This document shows positions 27,398 through 36,024 of a stretch of DNA of 64,000 nucleotides, piece after piece. The stretch is from NCBI GenBank assembly GCA_963765705.1, contig CAVXXJ010000001.1, forward strand, positions 62,001 to 126,000. Direction: 5' to 3'. Both the position numbers and the translations under genes were made by a program. The stretch's first letter is position 1. Every line of letters begins with the position of its first letter. This DNA comes from Gaiellasilicea sp963765705 (GTDB lineage Bacteria > Actinomycetota > Thermoleophilia > Gaiellales > Gaiellaceae). Under the pieces are notes generated by a model, which worked only from the letters and a program-made list of their open reading frames with translations, did not search any database and was not told the DNA's origin.

Positions 27398-28336
27398 ATG
27401 GGCGAGGTCCTCCATGCGATCCGGGTCTTCTTCGACGAGCTCGCCGGGGTCGAATTCGGCGCACTCGGGCTGGCGATCGTCACCCACCTGGTGAAGACGA
27501 TGTGCACGAGCCGTGCCTGGCGGAACACGATCGCCGCGGCGTATCCGGAAGAGCCCGTGCGCTGGCGCTCGATCTACGCGGCCTATCTCTCGGGCGTCGG
27601 CGTCAACGCACTGATTCCCGCCCGCGCCGGCGATGCCGTCCGGCTCTATCTCGCCCACCGGGCCGTGCCGGGCGCGACCTACACGACGCTCGCCTCGACC
27701 CTGCTCGTGCTCTCGATCTTCGACACGACGATGGCGCTGGCGACCTTCGGCTATGCCCTGACGCTCGGCGTCCTCCCCGGCGCGGACAGGCTCGGCAGCC
27801 TGCCGGGCTTCGACTTCGGCTTCTTCGCGGCCAACCCCGAGTTCACCGCCGTCCTCGTCGTCGTCGTCGCGATCTTCGGCGTCTTCGGCGTCATGTGGGC
27901 GCGCCTGCACATCAACGAGTTCAAGGCGCGCGTCGGCCAGGGGCTGGCCGTGCTGCGGGACCGCACGGAGTACCTCCGGCATGTCGCCGTCTGGCAGGCG
28001 GGAGACTGGCTGCTCCGCTTCGTCGCGATCTGGTTCTTCCTCGGTGCCTTCGGCATCGAGCAGTCGGTCAGGAACGTCCTGCTCGTTCAGGTGACGCAGA
28101 GCCTCGCGACGCTCGTCCCGATCTCGCCGGGCGGGATCGGCACCGAGCAGGCGTTCATCGTGGTCGTCTTCCAGGGCCAGGGCATAGCCAGAGCGACCTT
28201 GCTGGCACTCAGCGTCGGGATGAAGCTGACGCTGATCATGACCAACGTCGTCCTCGGCTTCACCGCGCTCTTCCTCACGCTCGGGCACACCGACTGGCGC
28301 TCGATCGCCCGCAAGCGAGCCGCACCTGAATCCTAG
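27398..28336 (+). CDS. flippase-like domain (UPF0104/LPG-synthase TM) membrane protein
   Basis: 312 residues with eight or so transmembrane helices. Family signatures: RAWRNTIAAAYPEEPVRWRS, YLSGVGVNALIPARAGDAVR, and the late VTQSLATLVPISPGGIGTEQ. The NxLxPARxGDxxR and P-GGxGxxE motifs mark the UPF0104/AglD2/MprF-TM superfamily, generally tied to lipid transport or aminoacylated lipids. No lysyl-transferase domain is present. Its stop shares CTAG with uvrC. Confidence 0.85.
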   Translation: MGEVLHAIRVFFDELAGVEFGALGLAIVTHLVKTMCTSRAWRNTIAAAYPEEPVRWRSIYAAYLSGVGVNALIPARAGDAVRLYLAHRAVPGATYTTLASTLLVLSIFDTTMALATFGYALTLGVLPGADRLGSLPGFDFGFFAANPEFTAVLVVVVAIFGVFGVMWARLHINEFKARVGQGLAVLRDRTEYLRHVAVWQAGDWLLRFVAIWFFLGAFGIEQSVRNVLLVQVTQSLATLVPISPGGIGTEQAFIVVVFQGQGIARATLLALSVGMKLTLIMTNVVLGFTALFLTLGHTDWRSIARKRAAPES

Positions 28337-30186
28337 GAGGGGCCGGCCGTCCTGTGCAGCTGCGCGTAGATCGCGCGGGCGGTCTTCGCCGGAACGCCGG
28401 GGACGCCCTCGAGCTGCTCCTGGCTCGCGGCCAGCACGCCCTCCGTCGAGCCGAAGTGCTGCAGCAGCGCCCGCCGCCGCACCGGCCCGACTCCTTCGAG
28501 CGTGTCGAAGAGCGACTCGCGCGCCCGGGCAGAGCGCCGCTGGCGGTGGAAGGTGAGCGCGAACCGGTGTGCCTCGTCCCTAATACGTTGGAGCAATTGC
28601 AAGCCGGCGCTGTGCGGGTCGAGCACGATCGGATCGGACCGGCCCGGCACGAAGACCTCCTCCACCCGCTTCGCGAGCGAGATCACCGCCACGCGGGGGA
28701 GCTCGTACGCCTGCATCGCGGCGAGCGCCGCCGAGAGCTGACCCTTGCCACCATCGATGACGACGAGGTTCGGCGCCGTCGCGAACCCTTCGTCGTACTC
28801 GGCCTCGACTCCGGTGCGCAGCCGCGCGAAGCGGCGCGAGACGACCTCGGCCATCGAGGCGAAGTCGTCCTGGCCGTCGAGCCCGCGCACCGCGAACTTC
28901 CGGTAGTGCGCCTTCTTCGCGATCGCGTCCTGGAAGACGACCATCGAGCCCACGATCTCCTGGCCCTGGATGTTCGAGATGTCGTAGCACTCGATCCGCA
29001 GCGGCAGGCTCTCGAGGTTGAGCGCCTCCCGCAGCTCCTCGAGCGCGGCGACTCGGCGGGCGCGCTTCTGCTCGGACGCGACGGCCTCGGAGTCGAGTGC
29101 GATGCGAGCGTTCTGGGCCGCCAGGTCGGCGAGCCGCTTCTTCTCGCCCCGGGCGGGCGCGCGCACCTCGACGCGCGAGCCTCGCAGCTCGGTGAGGAAC
29201 TCCTCGAGCGCCTCCAGCCCCGTCGCCTCGGGCGGGACGATGATCTGCGGCGGGATCGAGGGCGCATTCCCGTAGTACTCGAGGCAGAACGCCTCCAGGA
29301 TCGTCGTCACGTCCTGACCCTCGACGTTCTCCAGGTGGAACCCGTGTCGGTCGATCATCTTCCCGCCGCGGAGCGGGAAGACCTGGACCGCGGCGCGATC
29401 CTCTGTGGCGGCGACACCGAGGACGTCGATCGAGCCGGTCTCGCGCCGGTCCGCCCCCTGTCGCTCGGCGAGGTTCTCGATCGCGAAGAGCCGGTTCCGG
29501 TAGCGCGCCGCATCCTCGAAGCGCTCGTCGACCGCGGCCTCGCGCATCTGCCGCTGCAGCTCTCGCACGATCGTGCGGGTGTCGCCGGCAAGGAAGTTGA
29601 TCACGCCCTCGATGATCTCCCCGTACGCGGCCTTCGAGATGTAGTCGACGCACGGCGCGTGGCAGCGCTCGATGTGGAAGTCGAGGCACGGGATTCCGGA
29701 ATGGCGCCCCGGCTTCGGCCCCTCGCATGGCCGGAACTGGAAGACGCGGTTCAGCACGTCGAGCGTCTCGCGCACCTTCTTCGCGTTCGCATACGGCCCG
29801 AAGTAGAGGACGCCGCGGCGGTGCCGCTCACGGGTGAACATCACGCGCGGGTAGTCGTCCTCGACCGTGACGGCGATGTACGGGAACGACTTGTCGTCGC
29901 GGAGGCGCACGTTGAAGGGCGGCCGGTGGCGCTTGACGAGGTTCTGCTCGAGGTGCAGAGCCTCGACCTCGGTCGACGTCACGATCACCTCGAGGTCGGC
30001 GATCCGCGGGACGAGACGCGGGATCGACGCCCGAAGATCGCCGCGCCCCTCCTGAAAGTACGAGCGCACGCGCGGGCGGAGCGACTTCGCCTTGCCCACG
30101 TACAGGACGTCGCCCTGCTCGTCGCGAAAGAGATAGACGCCCGGCTTCGCCGGAAGCCCCTTTAATTTGCCCGTGACATCTGCCAC
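28333..30186 (-). CDS. uvrC: excinuclease ABC subunit C
   Basis: Makes the two incisions flanking DNA lesions in nucleotide-excision repair. About 617 residues from GTG 30186. GIY-YIG nuclease start (LPAKPGVYLFRDEQGDVLYV), Cys cluster region (CEGPKPGRHSGIPCLDFHIE), UVR motif (RQMREAAVDERFEDAARYRN), RNase H-like C-half (ECYDISNIQGQEIVGSMVVF, LVVIDGGKGQLSAAL), and tandem HhH (LEGVGPVRRRALLQHFGSTE). An alternative GTG at 30204 is farther out. The promoter must fit in the 21 bp shared with the divergent gene at 30208 or lie within it. Confidence 0.96.
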   Translation of the reverse strand: MADVTGKLKGLPAKPGVYLFRDEQGDVLYVGKAKSLRPRVRSYFQEGRGDLRASIPRLVPRIADLEVIVTSTEVEALHLEQNLVKRHRPPFNVRLRDDKSFPYIAVTVEDDYPRVMFTRERHRRGVLYFGPYANAKKVRETLDVLNRVFQFRPCEGPKPGRHSGIPCLDFHIERCHAPCVDYISKAAYGEIIEGVINFLAGDTRTIVRELQRQMREAAVDERFEDAARYRNRLFAIENLAERQGADRRETGSIDVLGVAATEDRAAVQVFPLRGGKMIDRHGFHLENVEGQDVTTILEAFCLEYYGNAPSIPPQIIVPPEATGLEALEEFLTELRGSRVEVRAPARGEKKRLADLAAQNARIALDSEAVASEQKRARRVAALEELREALNLESLPLRIECYDISNIQGQEIVGSMVVFQDAIAKKAHYRKFAVRGLDGQDDFASMAEVVSRRFARLRTGVEAEYDEGFATAPNLVVIDGGKGQLSAALAAMQAYELPRVAVISLAKRVEEVFVPGRSDPIVLDPHSAGLQLLQRIRDEAHRFALTFHRQRRSARARESLFDTLEGVGPVRRRALLQHFGSTEGVLAASQEQLEGVPGVPAKTARAIYAQLHRTAGPS

Positions 30187-30207
30187 CCCGGCTACCTTAG
30201 CCACGCG

Positions 30208-31632
30208 TTGAAGCCTCTTCTCACAGCCTTTGCGGCACTCCTGCTCGTCCCCGCGGCCCACGCCGGCGGCTCGTCGATCTCGCTCGGCGCGGCCGAGGAC
30301 GCTGTTCGCGCTCCGACGCTCGTCGAGGCCGAGACCAACATGGGCCTCGTGCGGCTGGCCGGCTTCCGGGCGGTCCGGATCACGAGCACGTGGGAGCCGG
30401 GCCTGACAGCGCCGACCGAGCACGAGGCCGCGGTGCTCGGCAACGTCGCAGCCGCGGCAGCACTCCACGGCGTCCGCGTCTACATCTCCGTCTATCACGC
30501 CGGCTCGCGAACGACCCCACTCACGGCCGAGTCGCGGGCGGAGTTCGCCGCGTACGCCGCGGAGATCGTCAAGGCGAACCCGAGCCTCCGGGACCTGATC
30601 GTCGGCAACGAGCCGAACCTGAACCGCTTCTGGATGCCTCAGTTCGACGTGGACGGCACGGGAGCCTCCGCGCCGGCCTATCTCGAGCTGCTCGGCACGA
30701 CCTACGACGCCGTCAAGGCGGCGGCGCCGGAGACGATCGTCTGGGGCGGCGCCCTCGCTCCGCGCGGCGTCGACAAGCCGTACACCGGCCGCGACACGAT
30801 CTCGCCGACCCGTTTCATCCGCGAGTGGGGCGAGGCCTTCCGGGCAGGTGACCGCACGACACCGTTCATGGACGGCTTCGCGTTCCACCCCTACGGCATC
30901 AACTCCAGCAGCGCCGTCGACCTGCCGCCGAGTGACCCCGACCACCTGGCCCTGATCGACCAGACCAAGCTCGTGCGGCTGCTCGGCAAGGCCTTCGACG
31001 GCACGTCACAGGTGGGCTCGGGGCTGCCGATCCTCTACGACGAGTACGGGATCGAGTCGATCGTGCCCCAGGAGAAGGCGGTGCAGTACGCCGGCAAGGA
31101 GCCGGCGACCACGCGCCCCGTCGACGAGTTCGCCCAGGCGTCCGCCTACGCACAGGCGATCAGGCTCGCGTACTGCCAGTCGAACGTCGCCGGGATCCTC
31201 CTCTTCCACGCCCGCGACGAGCCGGGCCTCAGCGGCTGGCAGTCCGGCCTCTACTACCCCGACGGAACGCCGAAGACCTCGCTCGGCGTCGTGCGCGAGA
31301 CGATGGACGCCATCGCAGGTGACACGCTCGGCAAGTGCGCGGTCGCGATCAAGCCCGTCGTCGCGTTCGCGCCCCGTACCCGTACGATCTCGCTCCGGTG
31401 CGACCGCGACTGCGTCTATCGGGCACGGCTGGTGCGGCTCCCGGCCGGATCGATCACGGCGTGGAAGAACGGACGGTCGAGACCGGGCAGCCGGCAGTCG
31501 TTCCGGCTCGGCGCCCGGGTGGCGCCCGGGCGCTACAAGCTCTCGGTGACGTTCGTCCACGCCACGCGCCCCGGCGTCGTCGTCGTGCGCGGCAGCACCG
31601 AGTTCTCTGTGCGCTCGCCGTCGCGGCGCTGA
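30208..31632 (+). CDS. secreted glycoside-hydrolase-like TIM-barrel protein A
   Basis: 474 residues from TTG 30208. A Sec signal peptide (LLTAFAALLLVPAAHA) leads into a TIM barrel resembling the GH5/GH39 clan: first catalytic Glu in DLIVGNEPNLNRFWMP, DGFAFHPYGI, likely nucleophile Glu in ILYDEYGIESIV, and VAGILLFHARDEPGLSGWQS. Residues about 395-474 form a beta-rich C-terminal module with a CDRDC pair. The substrate is unknown. The downstream gene encodes a clear paralogue, so this is a tandem duplication. Confidence 0.75.
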   Translation: MKPLLTAFAALLLVPAAHAGGSSISLGAAEDAVRAPTLVEAETNMGLVRLAGFRAVRITSTWEPGLTAPTEHEAAVLGNVAAAAALHGVRVYISVYHAGSRTTPLTAESRAEFAAYAAEIVKANPSLRDLIVGNEPNLNRFWMPQFDVDGTGASAPAYLELLGTTYDAVKAAAPETIVWGGALAPRGVDKPYTGRDTISPTRFIREWGEAFRAGDRTTPFMDGFAFHPYGINSSSAVDLPPSDPDHLALIDQTKLVRLLGKAFDGTSQVGSGLPILYDEYGIESIVPQEKAVQYAGKEPATTRPVDEFAQASAYAQAIRLAYCQSNVAGILLFHARDEPGLSGWQSGLYYPDGTPKTSLGVVRETMDAIAGDTLGKCAVAIKPVVAFAPRTRTISLRCDRDCVYRARLVRLPAGSITAWKNGRSRPGSRQSFRLGARVAPGRYKLSVTFVHATRPGVVVVRGSTEFSVRSPSRR

Positions 31633-32696
31633 CGCTCGCCGGGTGCGGCGGCAGCAACGGCAACGACAACGACGAGTCCTTCCTCGTCGGCGCGGTCGAC
31701 GACGCCGTCCGCCATCCCGGGCCGGCGCTCGACCAGCTCGGCGAGGCCGGCTTCGGGGCGGTCGGGATCACGAGCTTCTGGCAGCCCGGGCTCACCGCGC
31801 CGACGAACGAGGAGCTCGCCGTGCTGCAGGACGTCGCCGCGCGGGCCGGCGAGACGCGGATCTTCCTCGGCATCTATCAACCGGGCTCCGCGACCACCCC
31901 GCTCACGAGCGACGCCCGGGCACAGTTCGCGTCGTACGTCGCCGCGGTCGTGCGCGACGTTCCGTCGATCGGCGACGTGATCGTCGGCAACGAGCCGAAT
32001 CTCAACCGCTTCTGGCTGCCGCAGTTCGACGAGGCAGGGAACGACGTGGCCGCGCCGGCCTACTTCGCGCTGCTGGCGGAGGTGTACGACGCCGCCAAGG
32101 ACGTCGACGAGGACGTCCGGATCTGGGGTGGCGCCCTGGCCCCGCGCGGGATCGACCGGCCGGGGACGGGCCGCGACACCCACTCCCCCACCGTGTTCAT
32201 TCGCGATCTCGGCGCCGCCTACCGTGCGAGCGGCCGCTCGGAGCCGCCGCTCGACGGCTTCGCCTTTCATCCCTACCCCGCGAGCTCGAGCATCCCGCCC
32301 GACCGCCCGACCGACCCCGCGTCGACGTCGATCCTGATCGCCGACTACGAGGAGAAGCTGCGGCCGCTGCTCGACGAGGCGTTCGGAGCCGGGTTGCCCG
32401 TCCTCTACAGCGAGCTCGGCGTCGAGACGGCGATCCCGGCCGAGAAGGCCTCGCTCTACGAGGGAGCCGAGCCGGGAAAGCCCGTCGACGAGGCGACGCA
32501 GGCCGACTACTACCGGCGCGCGATCGAGCTCACAGCCTGCCAGGAGAACGTCGCCGGCCTGCTGCTCTTCCACTCCCACGACGAGCCGGCGTTGACCGGC
32601 TTTCAGTCCGGCGTCTACTTGGTCGACGGCACGCCGAAGGCGAGTCTCGCGCCCGTGCGCGAGGCGATCGACGACGCGGGCTGCTTGAGCCGCTAG
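31609..32696 (+). CDS. glycoside-hydrolase-like TIM-barrel lipoprotein B (tandem paralogue)
   Basis: Same barrel as the previous gene, about 360 residues, without the C-terminal beta module. Shared motifs: VIVGNEPNLNRFWLPQFD, IWGGALAPRGIDRPGTGRDT, DGFAFHPYP, VLYSELGVETAIP. It starts with a lipobox (LTLAGCGG), so it is membrane-anchored rather than released. There is no usable start in the frame; GTG 31609 fits if one base is missing, and would overlap the paralogue by 24 bp. The stop shares CTAG with the next gene. Confidence 0.72.
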
Positions 32697-33151
32697 CCCT
32701 GTGCAGGGCAGTTGCCGGTCATGTAGGCGGCGTAGTCGACCGGGCCGACGACCCACGACCACTTCCCGTCGGTGTCGAAGACGTGCGCCGTGATCGTGAA
32801 GCGCTCCGGCTCGTCCGATTCGGGAACCTCGAGCGTGACGCCGACCGTGACCGCCGTCGACGGCCGCTTGCCGAACTGACCCGGGATCGTGGCCGGCTCC
32901 TCGACCACCTCGAGGACATTGACCGTGGTCACCGTGCCGCCGAATCCGTCCCGGCGCTCGCATTCGACGTACCGAGCTTTCGCCACTCGCTCCTTGTGGA
33001 GCGGATGCAGCGAGTCCCACGCCTTGGCCGTTCTGCCGCTGCCCAGGTCGCGGATCAGGGTCGTCACGAAGGCGCCGGGATTCTCGGGCTCGTCGTCACC
33101 GCCGCAGCCGGCCAGCACAAGCGTCGCGATGAGGAGGGCGGCGCGGCGCAC
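32693..33151 (-). CDS. lipoprotein, unknown function
   Basis: 152 residues from GTG 33151. Lipobox in LLIATLVLAGCGGDDEPENP. The mature domain (FVTTLIRDLGSGRTAKAWDS, LHPLHKERVAKARYVEC, FTITAHVFDTDGKWSWVVGP) resembles small NTF2-like or DUF4878-type lipoproteins, with a Cys pair (ECERRD and late GNCPAQ). It is convergent with the paralogue-B gene and divergent from hemQ, 19 bp away. Confidence 0.75.
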   Translation of the reverse strand: MRRAALLIATLVLAGCGGDDEPENPGAFVTTLIRDLGSGRTAKAWDSLHPLHKERVAKARYVECERRDGFGGTVTTVNVLEVVEEPATIPGQFGKRPSTAVTVGVTLEVPESDEPERFTITAHVFDTDGKWSWVVGPVDYAAYMTGNCPAQG

Positions 33152-33170
33152 GGCGCGTACGATACGTCCC

Positions 33171-33872
33171 GTGAGCGAAGCGCCCCAGGGCCAGTACGTC
33201 GCGTACTCCTGCCACAAGGTCGACCCGGCCTGGCGCCGCCTGCCGGTCGAGGAGCGAGCGGCGATGAAGGACGCCTTCGCGGACGTGATCGAGAGCTGGA
33301 GCGACCGCTTCGAGCACCTGCGCGCCTATTCCACGACCGGCGTGCGGCCGGACTGCGACTTCTTCCTCTGGAAGATCACCGAGCGCTACGCCGACCTGGG
33401 CGAGCTCGGCGCCGCGCTCAACGGCACGCCGCTCGCCGGCTGGCTCGAGACGCCGTATTCCTATCTGGCAACGACGAAGGCCTCGCCGTACACCGAGGCG
33501 CGCCGGCCGCGGAAGATCATCCCCAAGGGCTCCCCCTACCTCGTCGTCTACCCGTTCGTGAAGGTGCGGCCCTGGTATGCGCTGCCACTCGAGGATCGCA
33601 AGCGGGCGATGGACGAGCACATCCGGATCGGCCGCGAGTTCGAGACGATCCACAACCACACCACCTACTCGTTCGGGATCGACGACCAGGAGTTCATGAC
33701 CGCATTCGAGTGCGACGAGCCGTCCGACTTCATGCACCTGATGCAGACCCTGCGTGAGAGCGAGGCCTCGGCCTACACCGAGCGTGACACGCCGATCTTC
33801 GTCGGCGAGGGAGTGTCGATCCGGGCTGCGCTCGATGCGCTCGACGGCGCCTCCGCGCGGGTGCGCGCCTGA
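33171..33872 (+). CDS. hemQ: coproheme decarboxylase / chlorite-dismutase family (HemQ)
   Basis: Final step of the coproporphyrin-dependent haem pathway of Gram-positive bacteria: converts coproheme to haem b with peroxide. 233 residues from GTG 33171. Signatures: YVAYSCHKVDPAWRRLP, DFFLWKITERYADLGEL, YSYLATTKASPYT, YLVVYPFVKVRPWYALP and the proximal-His region EFETIHNHTTYSFGIDD. The family also contains true chlorite dismutases; the Gram-positive context favours HemQ. No other haem gene is adjacent. Its stop overlaps the next ATG (TGATG). Confidence 0.88.
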   Translation: MSEAPQGQYVAYSCHKVDPAWRRLPVEERAAMKDAFADVIESWSDRFEHLRAYSTTGVRPDCDFFLWKITERYADLGELGAALNGTPLAGWLETPYSYLATTKASPYTEARRPRKIIPKGSPYLVVYPFVKVRPWYALPLEDRKRAMDEHIRIGREFETIHNHTTYSFGIDDQEFMTAFECDEPSDFMHLMQTLRESEASAYTERDTPIFVGEGVSIRAALDALDGASARVRA

Positions 33873-34436
33873 TGCGACGAGCGGCTCTGCTCCTCAGCCG
33901 CGCTCGCGCTCGCCCTACCGCTGACGGCGTGCGGTGGCGACGAGAGCGCCGCGCCGGAGGCCGGCTCGACCGGCGCTGTCACGGACCTTGCGAACGTCCT
34001 GCAGCTGCGCTCCGACTTCGAGGCGGACGCGGGCAAGACGCGCGTGATCGTCCTCTTCTCCCCCACCTGAAGCACCTGCCTCGCCGGCGCCCGTTGGGTG
34101 CGGGAGAACATCCTCGACAAGGAGAAGTCCGAGGATCTGAGGGTCTACGCCGTCTGGCTGAACCAGCGGTCGACGGACGAGCGCGACACGATCGACGAGT
34201 CGACCCTGGCCGACCCGCGGGTGACGCAGTACTGGGACGGCGAGGGGATCACCGGCACGTACTTCGCCCAGAACGATCTCGGCGGCCTCGGGTTCTCGGG
34301 GTTCGTCTACGACGTCTACTACGTGTTCGGGCCGGATGCTGCCTGGGCGGAAGACCCGGCTCCGCTCGCGGGCTCGGGCGGGCCCGTTGTCTCCCGAGGC
34401 GACGAGCTCCTCGCCTCGCTGCGCGCGCAGCTCTAG
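33872..34436 (+). CDS. candidate selenoprotein: thioredoxin-fold lipoprotein with in-frame TGA in a UxxC motif
   Basis: ATG 33872 starts a signal peptide (MRRAALLLS). Removing one base near 33895 continues it as AALALALPLTACGGDES, a lipobox with acylated Cys. The same frame then runs through LANVLQLRSDFEADAGKTRV and VIVLFSPT to a TGA at 34068-34070, and continues STCLAGARWVRENIL and LRVYAVWLNQRSTDERDTID to TAG 34436. Both sides of the TGA are in one frame, and the TGA occupies the first position of a C-x-x-C redox motif at the end of the first thioredoxin strand. That is where selenocysteine replaces cysteine in known redox selenoproteins. Total about 187 residues. Alternatives: a base-substitution error or a broken gene. 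Confidence 0.65.
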
Positions 34437-35393
34437 TCACAGGTTCCGGCGGCGCAGGACGAACGCGAGTGGGATCACCGCCGCGAGTGTCGCGTAGGGC
34501 ATCAGCGCGAGTAGGTCTCGTTCCGGGCGCGCGCGGGTCGGTCCCGTGCCGAGCGCCGCACGCGCGTGCTCCACGATCGCACCCACTTCGTCCTCGGAGA
34601 ACGCAGCACCCTCGACCGAAGCCGCGAAGTCGGCCAGTCTCCGCCCACTGAGCGGATCCGGGCGGTAGCCGGGCTCGGGCCTCGAGGTCAGGAAGATCGA
34701 CTCGTTCGACCGCCAGACCTGGACGAAGATGACCTCGATGCCGGCGTTGCGCAGCGCGACCGGCAGCCGCGCGCGAACCCGCTCGCTCTCGCCGTCGCTC
34801 AGCACGATCAGGAGCCGGGCGCTCGACTCCGGGGAGAAGTAACCCTGCTGCCCGACTGCGGCCAGCCCGTTCAGGTCTGTGGCGAGCGTCCGGTAGCTCA
34901 CCGGCGGCGGACGCTCGATCGAAATCGAGCGCGCAAGCGTCGACCGGAACGACGAGCCGTCGCTCGTCGGGAAGAGGTGCGGGAGCACGCGATCGGTGAG
35001 CGAGCCGATGCCCGCACGAACCTCCGGGAAGGCCGCGCGGACCTCGTTGGCGATCCGGCGGGCGCGATCGAAGCGGGTCGGCTCGTCCACTCCCGCCGCT
35101 GCGTGCATCGAGCGCGTCGTGTCGAAGACGAACAGGATCTCCGCGTCGACGCGCTCCTGCTTCGGCGTTGCCCGATCGACGACGGGCTGCGCCGCCGCGA
35201 AGGCCGTCAGGACGGGGACTGCGATGAGCGCGGCGAGCAGCGCCCGGCCCGCGCCCGGGGCGGGGTCGGTCAGACCGAGGGTCCCCCTGATCTCTCGGCC
35301 ACGGCGCTCGCGCAGCAGAAAGACGACGAGTGGGAGAGCTGCGCTCAGCGCCACGAGCGCCCCGACCGGCGTCAGGAACGACAGCGTCGGCAC
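34437..35393 (-). CDS. VWA-domain membrane protein (BatA-like)
   Basis: About 318 residues from GTG 35393. An N-terminal membrane segment (FLTPVGALVALSAALPLVVFL), a second helix (ALLAALIAVPVLTAFAA), then a von Willebrand A domain with a MIDAS start ILFVFDTTRSMHAAAG (D-x-T-x-S), LLIVLSDGESERVRA, and a C-terminal helix ending RRRNL. Resembles BatA/Aer-type proteins found downstream of MoxR and DUF58. Last gene of a nine-gene operon. Confidence 0.82.
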   Translation of the reverse strand: MPTLSFLTPVGALVALSAALPLVVFLLRERRGREIRGTLGLTDPAPGAGRALLAALIAVPVLTAFAAAQPVVDRATPKQERVDAEILFVFDTTRSMHAAAGVDEPTRFDRARRIANEVRAAFPEVRAGIGSLTDRVLPHLFPTSDGSSFRSTLARSISIERPPPVSYRTLATDLNGLAAVGQQGYFSPESSARLLIVLSDGESERVRARLPVALRNAGIEVIFVQVWRSNESIFLTSRPEPGYRPDPLSGRRLADFAASVEGAAFSEDEVGAIVEHARAALGTGPTRARPERDLLALMPYATLAAVIPLAFVLRRRNL

Positions 35394-35394
35394 G

Positions 35395-36024
35395 TCAGTA
35401 GCCGCTGCCGGGCTGGCCGAGGCCCGCGCGCTCGCCCCGGTTTCGGCCGCCCGAGGGTGCGTCCCCGCCGAGGCTCGCCGCCTTCGCGATCCGGAGCGCC
35501 TGCTCGAGGTTGAGCTTCGCGTCCGCGTTGGCGGGGTCGATCTCGACCGCACGCCGGAAGGAGTTGATCGCCCCTCTGATCAGATCGGCCAGCGCCTCGC
35601 GGTCTCTGGGTGCGAGACGCTCGTCGAGCGCGAGCACGCCGATCATGTTGGCCGCCCGCGAACGCCGCGCCGCATCCGGATCAGTGCGGCTGAGATCTGC
35701 GAGACCGCGCTGCGTCTCGGCTCGCAGCGTCTGCAGCTGCTGCGCGTCGCCGAACCCGACCCGCGGTCGGACGCGCGCGTAACCCTGCAGGTGCCGCCGG
35801 AACTCGAGATTGTCGCCCGCGTCGAGGATGCGCTCGGTGACACCGAACGGAAGCACGGTCGACGGATCCGAGAAGCGAGACTGGCTCGGAGCGGCGAGGA
35901 AGCGCACGTCCTGCCCGGCCATTGCCCGGTCCCAGCGCAGCAGGTCGAGGGCGACCACGACGAGCGCGGCCGAGGCTGCAAGGGCAAGCACGGCGGCAGC
36001 GCCGATCACACGTGGGCGTGTCAC
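35395..36024 (-). CDS. membrane-anchored TPR-like protein
   Basis: 209 residues. One N-terminal helix (VLALAASAALVVVALDLL), a middle region (LPFGVTERILDAGDNLEFRR), and a TPR-like C-terminal repeat (AINSFRRAVEIDPANADAKL, NLEQALRIAKAA). The tail is Gly/Arg-rich. Overlaps the upstream VWA gene by GTGA and sits between two VWA genes, as BatC-type TPR proteins do. Probably a scaffold for the VWA pair. Confidence 0.7.
   Translation of the reverse strand: MTRPRVIGAAAVLALAASAALVVVALDLLRWDRAMAGQDVRFLAAPSQSRFSDPSTVLPFGVTERILDAGDNLEFRRHLQGYARVRPRVGFGDAQQLQTLRAETQRGLADLSRTDPDAARRSRAANMIGVLALDERLAPRDREALADLIRGAINSFRRAVEIDPANADAKLNLEQALRIAKAASLGGDAPSGGRNRGERAGLGQPGSGY

Noticed and set aside
28354..30165. 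603-codon + strand ORF opposite uvrC
   Set aside because: Antisense shadow. UvrC motifs on the minus strand are complete, and the + product is low-complexity Arg/Leu/Asp.
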